Below, piece by piece: positions 1-5,853 of a stretch of 6,270 bases of DNA. The notes below the pieces were generated by a model. That model was not told where the DNA came from and ran no database searches. It worked only from the letters and a program-made list of their open reading frames with translations. Made by a program: the position numbers and the translations under genes. This DNA comes from Hyphomicrobiales bacterium (GTDB taxonomy: Bacteria; Pseudomonadota; Alphaproteobacteria; Rhizobiales; Afifellaceae). The first letter of the stretch is position 1, and the number at the start of each line of letters is the position of its first letter. The stretch lies in NCBI GenBank assembly GCA_013812985.1, contig JACCSN010000544.1, positions 1 through 6,270 on the forward strand, in the 5' to 3' direction.

Positions 1-211
1 TGCCGAGCCTGTGCATCTCCCCGGCCAGCCGCTTCCACTCCGCCTTGGCGGTGGGGGAGAGATGGGCCGGGCAGGTCGGCAGGGAGTTGGCCGGCTTCGG
101 CTCGCGCGGGTTGAGCGGCCGGTGCCCCGGATTGCCGGTGACGCGCTTCAGCTCGGTCGGGATCGGTCTCGGTGCCAGACCCCAACAATGCCAGCGCGCG
201 AGATCGAACAC
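1..211 (-). CDS. Phage terminase small subunit, P27 family (N-terminal part, runs off left edge)
   Basis: The reading frame stays open from the candidate GTG at 211-209 to the window edge (70 codons visible). It carries the N-terminal hallmark of P27-type small terminases: a basic Pro-rich lead-in, then TGNPGHRPLN at about residues 25-34, an acidic/Pro stretch (EPKP), a Cys-Pro segment at 47-48 and a Lys/Glu/Trp helix with KAEWKRLA at 56-63. In tailed phages this subunit recognises viral DNA and loads it onto the large terminase for packaging. The start is uncertain. Family members usually begin a few residues before the basic Pro-rich lead-in, but no ATG exists there in frame. The only conventional choice is GTG at 211, which has no clear ribosome-binding site and adds an unusual Trp/Cys-rich leader; CTG at 178-176 lies where the family normally begins. 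The gene may be prophage-borne or a degenerate remnant. Family assignment is from motif recognition and is fairly secure; functionality is unknown. Confidence 0.72.
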   Translation of the reverse strand, partial: MFDLARWHCWGLAPRPIPTELKRVTGNPGHRPLNPREPKPANSLPTCPAHLSPTAKAEWKRLAGEMHRLG

Positions 212-551
212 AGGAACTGAAACGCAAGCGTGAAAAGGACCGCTGACAATACCTATCCGGATCCGACCAAAGAGGCTGTCAGACTCTCAGTTCGTCGCAC
301 CTCCGGGAAGACAGCCACGGGACATCGCTTACTAATAGCGACACCTCCGAACGGGAAACTACCATGCCGGTGCGGCGGACTCCTGCCGGAATTATGGATT
401 ACCAGCGGAATGGACCCGCCGGGCTCTTGCCGTGGTGCTCCAGCCACGACTGATAGCGCTAATATAAGTTCTTCAGCCCGAAGGATCATCCGGGCGCAAA
501 TCGTCATTGCCGGTAGCCTCAGAAGCGAAAAAACATTCGTTTGTTGCTAGT
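212..551. other. Non-coding stretch between prophage fragment and regulator gene, with clustered inverted repeats
   Basis: No reading frame here resembles a known protein; the open frames on both strands look like chance openings. The stretch holds several short inverted repeats: GGCTGTC/GACAGCC at 274-280 and 310-316, TCGCT/AGCGA at 325-329 and 337-341, CGGCGG/CCGCCG at 373-378 and 416-421, CGTGG/CCACG at 431-435 and 444-448, the palindrome TAGCGCTA at 454-461, and GCCCG/CGGGC at 476-480 and 491-495. CACCTCCG occurs twice, at 298-305 and 342-349. It may be a decayed island boundary or hold a small structured RNA; nothing decides between these. Confidence 0.5.
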
Positions 552-556
552 TCAAC
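528..556 (-). terminator. Weak candidate terminator at the 3' end of the regulator gene
   Basis: Reading the minus strand, a four-base-pair stem (GTTG/CAAC, plus-strand 543-546 and 553-556) overlaps the regulator's stop codon, and a run of six T residues (plus-strand 528-533) follows nine bases later. The stem is short and A/T-containing and the T run is not adjacent, so this is a poor intrinsic terminator. It is listed only because it is the sole T tract at the end of the inferred operon. Confidence 0.2.
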
Positions 557-1715
557 GCGCCATGGGATGGGACGCATCCTTTGCCACGCGCCCGGGTCGT
601 CGCTGCGCCTTGCCAAAGAAAGGGCTTTCCGAGCTGGTGCTGCGCAAGGGCAGCAGGATCGGGCGATCGTAGAATGTTGTCCAGGGGAGGCTCGGGTTGC
701 TCCAGCGCCAGGAGATTCGCTCCAAAACGGTGGCGGCGGCCTGCGTGCTGGGACGCCCCACCGTGGTCAAGCGCCCCATGTGGTCAGCTTCCAGATCAGG
801 TGACCCGATGCGCAGCACGCCAATATCGTCGGGTGTTTTCAGGCCGCATTTCTGAAGTGCTTGCAGGATAGTCCGCCCGTCGACAAAGCTCGCAATGACC
901 ACGGCGGTGCGCCCAGAATCCACTCCCGAAAGGTTTAGCGATGCCAGCGTACCTGCCAGGTCGCGAATACCTAGTCGCTCCGGGTCGCACTCTGCCCGTA
1001 CTATTCGACATCCAGCTTGAGCATCGCCCAGTCCCTCGCAGTAGGCCGCGAATATCTGGTTCATGCGAGCAAAGAAGTAATTCCGCCCTTCTTCCGTCAC
1101 CCAGATAATATTGTGATAGCCCCGCTCTCGAAGGTGCAACACGGCCAATTCCACGCAGAATCCCGGATCGTTCGATACGGCATCGACGTCCAGATGCTCC
1201 GCCGCGAGCCCCTCGATCAGGACGTGCTCAGACCGTTGCTTCAGAAGGGCCAAGAGGGAAATCGGGACAGTTGAGGAACGCGGCTGCAGTACGCAGGTGT
1301 CGAAGCTCGCTTCCGTGTTCAGCATCTCCATGACCTGGCGGGTATCACTGTAAGTCAGGACGAGGGAATTCTGCCCATTTACGCAAAGTCCCTGATGGAC
1401 CAGGCGTGCAATGACGTCGCCCCGCTCATACGGGTTCTGAAATAACAGTGTGAGAACGCTCCGGGACTGCTTGCGTGGATCCTGTGTCCCGCCCACGAAC
1501 GTGCCTCGTCCGACATGACTGGTGATAAGGTTTTCTGATCGGAGCTGGTCCAGCGCCAGCTGAACCACGTGCTGGCTCATTCCGAGGTCCGCCATCAGGC
1601 GCCGGACAGTCGGAAGCCTCGTTCCGGCTGGGGAGCGATCCAGAATCATTCGGATGTGTCTCAATGCGCTTTCGCGCAACAATCCGTGTTTCCCGGTTTT
1701 CACGGCCTCATTCAT
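552..1715 (-). CDS. GntR-family transcriptional regulator with LacI-type effector-binding domain
   Basis: This 387-residue protein combines two domains. Residues about 12-75 form a GntR winged helix: the family's LPTVRRLMADLGMSQ segment (34-48), a recognition-helix region and the wing GRGTFV (69-74). Residues about 85-355 resemble the periplasmic-binding-like domain of LacI/GalR regulators: DVDAVSNDPGF near 176-186, then AVLHLRERGYHNIIWVTE at 191-208, a FARMNQIFAAYCEGL helix, and PDDIGVLRIGSPDL at 295-308 followed by LTTVGRP (316-322). The layout parallels the AraR-like class of GntR regulators, whose C-terminal domain usually binds a sugar or related small molecule. It is the last gene of the transporter operon, 66 nt after the permease stop, so it is probably co-transcribed and probably controls the transporter and the divergent enzyme genes. 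The ATG at 1715 has only a weak GAGA-like ribosome-binding site. Effector unknown. Confidence 0.88.
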   Translation of the reverse strand: MNEAVKTGKHGLLRESALRHIRMILDRSPAGTRLPTVRRLMADLGMSQHVVQLALDQLRSENLITSHVGRGTFVGGTQDPRKQSRSVLTLLFQNPYERGDVIARLVHQGLCVNGQNSLVLTYSDTRQVMEMLNTEASFDTCVLQPRSSTVPISLLALLKQRSEHVLIEGLAAEHLDVDAVSNDPGFCVELAVLHLRERGYHNIIWVTEEGRNYFFARMNQIFAAYCEGLGDAQAGCRIVRAECDPERLGIRDLAGTLASLNLSGVDSGRTAVVIASFVDGRTILQALQKCGLKTPDDIGVLRIGSPDLEADHMGRLTTVGRPSTQAAATVLERISWRWSNPSLPWTTFYDRPILLPLRSTSSESPFFGKAQRRPGRVAKDASHPMAR

Positions 1716-1781
1716 GCGTTTGTCTCGTAATCCCGCGGGGGTTCCGCGCCGGGTTCCCGCTGGACCACAGCGAATGAACGA

Positions 1782-3071
1782 TCAGCCAAGGAGGCCCATT
1801 GCACGCGGTAGGTAAAGCGTTATCTCCGGAACAGCTGCAAGCAGGATCAGGCAACCTATGAGGATGCCACAGAAAAACCAGCTTTCCCGGATGATTTCCC
1901 GGAGCGGGATGCCCGTTACACCCGAAACTACAAACAACAGAATTCCGTATGGGGGAGTCATCATCCCGATCATCATGTTCAGTGTGACAACTAGCCCGAA
2001 ATGGACAAGATCCACTCCCAGCAGTCGCGCCGTCGGCAACAAGACGGGTACGAGCACGAGGAGCATGATGGTGGTATCGATGAAACAGCCGAGGATAAGG
2101 AAAAGCACCATTACGGCGGCTAGAAACTGAGAAGCGCCAAAGTCCTGTTCGGTAAACCAGAGAGCAACTTGATTTGGCAGTTGCTCGGCAGCAACCGCAT
2201 AGTTCACGAGAAATGCCCCCATCACGATGATCATGACACCGGCGCTCTGGATCAGCGACGCCCGTAATGTGGCATATATCGCCGTCGAATTCATTTCGCG
2301 GTAAATGACTGCCACGAGGAAAAGCGCATACAGGGCAGCGACCGCGGCGCCCTCTGTCGGCGTGAAGGCACCAATTCGGATGCCGCCGAGAATCACGACC
2401 GGCAGCCCAAGAGGAAGCAGGCCTCGTACAATGATCGTCTTGATCTGGGAAAAGTTGGTGGTCCCGCTGGGAAGCTTGAGGCGACGCGCCTGGAACGCCA
2501 CGCCGGCCATCAGCGCCAAAGCTATAAGAACGCCCGGAATGATGCCGCCGACGAACAACGCGCCAACCGAAACGTTCGCGATGATTGCATACAGGATCAT
2601 CGGGATCGATGGCGGGATGATGGGTGCAAGCGTTGCGCCGGCGGCCGTGAGAGCGGCCGAGAAGCCGGCGGGATAGCCTGCCCGCCGCATCATCCGCACG
2701 AGAACCGCACCGGGTCCGGCGGCATCCGCGACAGCACTGCCGCTCATGCTGGCGAACACGATGTTGACGATCACATTCACGTAGCCCAGCCCGCCGCGCA
2801 CGCGCCCGACCAGGAGTTGAGCAACGTCCATCATCCGTGGGGCAACCGAGCCCGCGCTTACGAAATTGGCGCACAGCAAAAACATTGGAATCGCCAGCAA
2901 CACGTCCGATTGAAGCATGGCGTTAAGGATCTGCTCGGCGGCGAGCCCGGGATCGACGCCTTTGTGGAAGAGGTATGCGAGCCCGCCTGCAATCATGGCG
3001 AGGCCGATGGGCACTCGTGCCAATGTTAGAGCGACGAACGCCGAGACGAGCACCAGAATCGAGCCGGACAT
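1782..3071 (-). CDS. dctM: TRAP transporter large permease subunit (DctM family)
   Basis: This 429-residue, very hydrophobic protein is the ion-coupled translocation subunit of a tripartite ATP-independent periplasmic (TRAP) transporter in the inner membrane. Family motifs appear in order: AIPMFLL at 60-66, SMSGSAVADAAGPGA at 108-122, PPSIPMILYA at 153-162, AFTPTEGAAVAALYA at 235-249 and MMTPPYGILLFV at 370-381. Length and the many membrane helices match full-length members. The start was set at the ATG at 3071: it opens directly into the first helix, as usual in this family, and lies two nucleotides after the small-subunit stop, which suggests translational coupling. An in-frame TTG at 3116 would add 15 polar residues and overlap the upstream gene, so it was not preferred. 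The gene appears intact. Substrate cannot be assigned; known TRAP systems mostly import carboxylates and sugar acids. Confidence 0.95.
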   Translation of the reverse strand: MSGSILVLVSAFVALTLARVPIGLAMIAGGLAYLFHKGVDPGLAAEQILNAMLQSDVLLAIPMFLLCANFVSAGSVAPRMMDVAQLLVGRVRGGLGYVNVIVNIVFASMSGSAVADAAGPGAVLVRMMRRAGYPAGFSAALTAAGATLAPIIPPSIPMILYAIIANVSVGALFVGGIIPGVLIALALMAGVAFQARRLKLPSGTTNFSQIKTIIVRGLLPLGLPVVILGGIRIGAFTPTEGAAVAALYALFLVAVIYREMNSTAIYATLRASLIQSAGVMIIVMGAFLVNYAVAAEQLPNQVALWFTEQDFGASQFLAAVMVLFLILGCFIDTTIMLLVLVPVLLPTARLLGVDLVHFGLVVTLNMMIGMMTPPYGILLFVVSGVTGIPLREIIRESWFFCGILIGCLILLAAVPEITLYLPRAMGLLG

Positions 3072-3073
3072 CC

Positions 3074-3574
3074 CTACTTTGAGGCTTTCGCCCCACCTCT
3101 TATCCGGGACCGCCAATCCCAGGCCTCTCGAATTGCGGCATAGGCGCCGCGCACCGCGCTCGCGGCAATGAAAAGCGCGAAAAACGAGAAAACGAAATCG
3201 TAGCGAATGCGGAGGATCGGAGAGCTGAGCACCTTCATGTACAAGGCGAAGTCGATCACGGCAGGCAGCGCGGCGGCGAACAGGGCTGCGATCAATGCAT
3301 TTGCCGCGATCCAGGTGAGCCGGCGAGCCCAGTCCGGGAGCAAGTCGACTACGAGATCAAACGAGATGTGGTCGGCCTCTTTGAGCATGAAAGACGCCGA
3401 CCACAGGACTGCTATAGAAAAGGCAATCGTAGGGAATTCCTCGCTCCAGCGGACCGGATGCTCCGCGACGTAGCGCATGAACACCTGGACGTTGATTGCC
3501 GCGAACACCGCTATGAAAGCGCCGACCCCGATCAGATCAACGAAGACATGGAGAAACCGCCGGAATCTTTGCAT
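3074..3574 (-). CDS. dctQ: TRAP transporter small permease subunit (DctQ family)
   Basis: This 166-residue protein has four predicted membrane helices (about 10-32, 47-66, 88-110 and 126-146), the topology and size usual for the small membrane subunit of TRAP transporters. The diagnostic feature is the RWSEEF stretch at 42-47 just before the second helix, matching the W-(S/T)-EE signature. A KEADHISFD segment (65-73) follows in the loop after helix two, again typical. The subunit pairs with the large permease at the inner membrane and helps dock the loaded binding protein. It sits 27 nt after the binding-protein stop and 2 nt before the large-subunit start, giving the standard P-Q-M order. 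GAGG, seven nt before the ATG, is the likely ribosome-binding site and lies within the 10-bp palindrome CGAGGCCTCG. The C-terminus is basic and probably cytoplasmic. Confidence 0.93.
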   Translation of the reverse strand: MQRFRRFLHVFVDLIGVGAFIAVFAAINVQVFMRYVAEHPVRWSEEFPTIAFSIAVLWSASFMLKEADHISFDLVVDLLPDWARRLTWIAANALIAALFAAALPAVIDFALYMKVLSSPILRIRYDFVFSFFALFIAASAVRGAYAAIREAWDWRSRIRGGAKASK

Positions 3575-3576
3575 GG

Positions 3577-3586
3577 CGAGGCCTCG
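3577..3586 (-). promoter_or_regulatory. Ribosome-binding site of dctQ inside a 10-bp palindrome
   Basis: The perfect palindrome CGAGGCCTCG lies just upstream of the dctQ ATG and contains the GAGG taken as its Shine-Dalgarno sequence (seven-nt spacing). It has no loop, so it could form only a three-bp hairpin with a four-base loop; an effect on translation is possible but unproven. Confidence 0.35.
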
Positions 3587-3601
3587 GCAAGTCGCAGCCG
3601 A

Positions 3602-4639
3602 TCAGTTCAGCCCAGCAGCGGATTCGATCCTCTCCAGCCAGCCGGCTGGCGCGTTCTTGACGTACTCGGAGTCGGCAAAGACCTTGAGAACATGATCGCG
3701 AAACGCTTGCTGATCGGGCGTCGTAATGGTCAGTCCCGCAGCCGACATTTTTTCAAGGACGTCCTCGTCGTCACGGAACTTGTTCGTATCGTTGAAAGTC
3801 ATTGCCGCCCGGGCGGCGTCCCTGAAAATGCTCTGCTGGCGCGGCGTGAGTTTATCCCAGGCGGCTTTATTGATGGCCAGCATGTTGGCAGGAATGCTGT
3901 GATAGGTCAGCACGATCTGCTTCGTAACCTCGTAGAATTTGGCGCGGTATGTGGTCGAGAGCGGATTGTCTTGGCCGTCGATCGTTCCTGTCGACAGAGC
4001 GAGGTATACATCGGGCAGAGGCATCGGGACGGGAGTGGCGCCGAGAGCTTCGCCAAGCAGAAGAAATGACGGGGATCCGGGCATGCGAAGCTTCACGCCG
4101 GCCAAATCCGCGGGTGTCCTAACCTCGCGAGCCTCGCGCAGGTTCACGATACGAGGTCCGGCGTAATAGTAATCGAGAATGACAATGCCAAGATCCTTCT
4201 CGATGCGCGCCTTGTATTCTGCGCCAAGGTCGCCATCCATGACGGCTTTGACGTGATTCCAATCCTTGAAAAGGTATCCAGCCGTTAAGACGGCAAACTC
4301 CGGTATCCGGTCGCCGATATCCCACCAGGACAGAATTGTCATTTCGACGGAGTTGCGCTGGAGGGCTGTTATCTCAGTTCCTTGACGGACCAGGGTCCCC
4401 GTATGGTGGACCTGCAGGTCGAACTCGCCCGGGGCAGAGCGGTCAACCCACTCCTTGAATATGTACATCATCTCGACCGGCAGATCTCCGCCGATCGCAC
4501 CGGTGCCAAACCTCATCTGCTGCGGTTGCTGCTGGGCTGAGGCCGGTGTGTACGGGCCGGGCAATGCGAGAATCGCTCCGAGTGCGGCGACGCTCATTCC
4601 TCGCAGCAACCATCGCGCTGCGCCCACAAGATTCATCAT
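3602..4639 (-). CDS. dctP: TRAP transporter substrate-binding protein (DctP family), periplasmic
   Basis: This 345-residue secreted solute-binding protein captures the substrate in the periplasm and delivers it to the dctQ/dctM permease. A signal peptide is visible: a basic start (RWLLRG, 9-14), a hydrophobic core (about 15-28) and the cleavage motif ASA followed by Gln at 36. Family features follow: a FGTGAIGGDLPVEMMY lead-in at 44-59, the GVKLRMPGS stretch at 181-189 whose Arg185 sits where the family's substrate-carboxylate-binding arginine is found, and ALSTGTIDGQDNPLST at 214-229. The start was placed at ATG 4639 because GGGAGG lies seven nt upstream and the signal peptide follows directly. 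The frame remains open to an ATG at 4804, but that extension lacks secretion character. It is the first gene of the inferred operon. The conserved arginine implies a carboxylate ligand; its identity is unknown. Confidence 0.94.
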   Translation of the reverse strand: MMNLVGAARWLLRGMSVAALGAILALPGPYTPASAQQQPQQMRFGTGAIGGDLPVEMMYIFKEWVDRSAPGEFDLQVHHTGTLVRQGTEITALQRNSVEMTILSWWDIGDRIPEFAVLTAGYLFKDWNHVKAVMDGDLGAEYKARIEKDLGIVILDYYYAGPRIVNLREAREVRTPADLAGVKLRMPGSPSFLLLGEALGATPVPMPLPDVYLALSTGTIDGQDNPLSTTYRAKFYEVTKQIVLTYHSIPANMLAINKAAWDKLTPRQQSIFRDAARAAMTFNDTNKFRDDEDVLEKMSAAGLTITTPDQQAFRDHVLKVFADSEYVKNAPAGWLERIESAAGLN

Positions 4640-4646
4640 GTTGTTT

Positions 4647-4652
4647 CCTCCC
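4647..4652 (-). promoter_or_regulatory. Ribosome-binding site that fixes the dctP start
   Basis: Minus-strand GGGAGG, followed by seven nucleotides and then ATG at 4639. It is a strong Shine-Dalgarno match and is the main reason for choosing this start over the in-frame ATG at 4804. A second ATG directly follows the first. Confidence 0.8.
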
Positions 4653-4721
4653 GTTTGTTGTGACCTGGCGATCCTGAGAGCCAGCATCGTTTTGATAGCA
4701 TCTGCTCCCAATCCATACAAT

Positions 4722-4758
4722 GCGCCAAACGGCGCTTGTTCGCCCGCGCCGAACGCGG
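4722..4758. promoter_or_regulatory. Candidate operator: two related inverted repeats in the divergent control region
   Basis: Two GC-rich inverted repeats lie close together: GCGCC-AAAC-GGCGC at 4722-4735 and CCGCG-CCGAA-CGCGG at 4744-4758. They also share a direct repeat, GCGCC(A/G)AACG, at 4722-4731 and 4746-4755, with starts 24 bp apart. The position between the divergent transcription units suits an operator pair for the regulator encoded at 552-1715. Relative to the candidate dctP promoter they would lie downstream of the transcription start, where a bound repressor could block elongation. The repeats are seen directly; the operator role is inference. Confidence 0.4.
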
Positions 4759-4781
4759 ACAATCGGGGGCTGATTGCAATG

Positions 4782-4790
4782 ATTGTAGCA
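4782..4790 (-). promoter_or_regulatory. Candidate extended -10 promoter element for the transporter operon
   Basis: The minus strand reads TGCTACAAT here, matching an extended -10 element (TGn followed by TACAAT, one mismatch from TATAAT). No good -35 box precedes it, which extended -10 promoters can tolerate. Transcription would begin near 4775 and leave a leader of roughly 135 nt before dctP, covering both inverted repeats. No equally good promoter was found for the plus-strand genes. Confidence 0.4.
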
Positions 4791-4816
4791 AATGTAGTAG
4801 TCATCAGGGAGCCATT

Positions 4817-4824
4817 AAAGGAGG
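4817..4824 (+). promoter_or_regulatory. Strong ribosome-binding site of the lyase gene
   Basis: AAAGGAGG ends six nt before the ATG at 4831, a near-ideal Shine-Dalgarno match and spacing. It fixes the start of the lyase gene. Confidence 0.85.
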
Positions 4825-4830
4825 AAGCGC

Positions 4831-5766
4831 ATGCCCCGGTCAGGAGTGTTGCCGCGAGGAATCGTCGCGTCTTCGGTTACCCCTTTTCACTCTGACGGCT
4901 CGGTGCATCATCGACAGATCAAGCCGCACATTGATTGGCTCATCGACGAGGGAGTGGCCGGCCTTTCGCCTCTGGGCAGCGCCGGCGAGTTCTTCGCAAT
5001 GGAGACAGACGACAGAAAGCGCGTCCTGGAATCCGTTGTCGAAGCGAATGCGGGTCGTGTTCCGATCATGGCGGGCACCCATCATTACAGCACGCGCATA
5101 GCGATCGATCTGTCGAAGCACGCGGAACAGACGGGCGCTGATTCGCTCCTGATTGTGCCGCCTTACTACGCTCTTCCGACGCCGCGGGAGGTGATGGACC
5201 ACTACAGACGTATAGCTGAAACTGTGACTATCCCGATTGTGTTGTACCACAATTCCGGCGGAACAAACGTTGATCTTGGGACAGACGAACTCCTGACTTT
5301 GTTTCAGGAAGAAGTGATCGCCGGGATCAAGTTGTCACACCTGCTTCCCGACAGGATCGTTGAACTCCTTCAGCAGGACGGTCCTCGTCTGACCGTCTAT
5401 GCGGGGATCGACTACGTCGCGTTCGAGGCGTTGTGCCACGGCGCCGATGGATGGATCTCGGCCATTCCCAGCATCACGCCCGCCGCTGCCGCGAAACTCT
5501 TCAAGACCATTTCTGATGATCAGGATCTGGCCTCCGCACGGCAGCAATGGCAGAAGCTTGCCCCGTTGATGCGCTATGTGTTTCGAGCGTCCCATATCGC
5601 TCGAGGAAACGGCCCCCATTGGGCGGCGATCATGAAGGCGGCATTGAACATGATCGGGCCTCCCGTTGGTATCCCGCAGCCGCCCATCGCCTCGTTGTCC
5701 ACGGAAGACAGCTCGCAGCTCGCAGGGCTGCTGAGGGATCTGGGCTATTCCGTGCGAGCTCCGTAG
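4831..5766 (+). CDS. Dihydrodipicolinate synthase / N-acetylneuraminate lyase family protein
   Basis: This 311-residue protein has full family length and should fold as a cytoplasmic (beta/alpha)8 barrel using a lysine Schiff base with pyruvate or another 2-oxoacid. In order: VTPF (16-19), the substrate-carboxylate loop as PLGSAGEFF (47-55), PPYY (110-113), the catalytic tyrosine in VLYHN (Tyr139), the Schiff-base lysine in AGIKLSH (Lys167) and the GADGWIS segment (204-210). It is probably not lysine-pathway DapA: the usual Thr-Thr of GTTGE is Ser-Ala, and the arginine expected five residues after the tyrosine is Gly. The GEFF loop recalls sugar-acid dehydratases such as 5-keto-4-deoxyglucarate dehydratase, but that is only a hint. 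It is divergent from a TRAP operon and 87 nt upstream of an RraA-like gene, so a catabolic aldolase or dehydratase role is likely. Substrate unknown. Confidence 0.9.
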   Translation: MPRSGVLPRGIVASSVTPFHSDGSVHHRQIKPHIDWLIDEGVAGLSPLGSAGEFFAMETDDRKRVLESVVEANAGRVPIMAGTHHYSTRIAIDLSKHAEQTGADSLLIVPPYYALPTPREVMDHYRRIAETVTIPIVLYHNSGGTNVDLGTDELLTLFQEEVIAGIKLSHLLPDRIVELLQQDGPRLTVYAGIDYVAFEALCHGADGWISAIPSITPAAAAKLFKTISDDQDLASARQQWQKLAPLMRYVFRASHIARGNGPHWAAIMKAALNMIGPPVGIPQPPIASLSTEDSSQLAGLLRDLGYSVRAP

Positions 5767-5853
5767 AAACCGTCGCGGCCTAGATTTGCATGAGCGCTTG
5801 GTGCACTGCGCAGGCGTAGGTCTTCGCCCTGAACGAACAATGTGGAGACAACC

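Noticed and set aside
230..550. Open frames on both strands (230-550 plus, 253-507 minus) as small genes
   Set aside because: Neither translation resembles a known family, neither has a convincing ribosome-binding site, and each is the other's antisense.
1716..1781. GC-rich inverted and direct repeats (CCCGCGGG, two copies of GGGTTCC) between dctM and the regulator gene
   Set aside because: No T run follows on the minus strand and the stems are short, so neither a terminator nor an attenuator can be supported.
1708..2874. Long minus-strand open frame overlapping the large permease gene
   Set aside because: Its product is rich in Arg, Cys and His with no domain sense and lies over dctM, whose frame carries all the TRAP motifs. 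It is a frame shadow in GC-rich DNA.
3072..3116. TTG start for the large permease at 3116
   Set aside because: It adds a polar 15-residue leader and overlaps dctQ; the ATG at 3071 fits the usual N-terminus.
3368..4069. 233-codon plus-strand open frame opposite dctQ and dctP
   Set aside because: It is antisense to two well-supported genes, and its translation shows no recognisable domain.
4640..4804. Upstream extension of dctP to the ATG at 4804
   Set aside because: It would bury the signal peptide 55 residues inside the protein and lacks a good ribosome-binding site, whereas ATG 4639 has GGGAGG at ideal spacing.
5767..5853. Possible terminator or promoter between the lyase and RraA-like genes
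   Set aside because: Short GCGC and TGCA repeats occur but there is no stable stem followed by a T run and no clear -35/-10 pair; co-transcription is the simpler reading.
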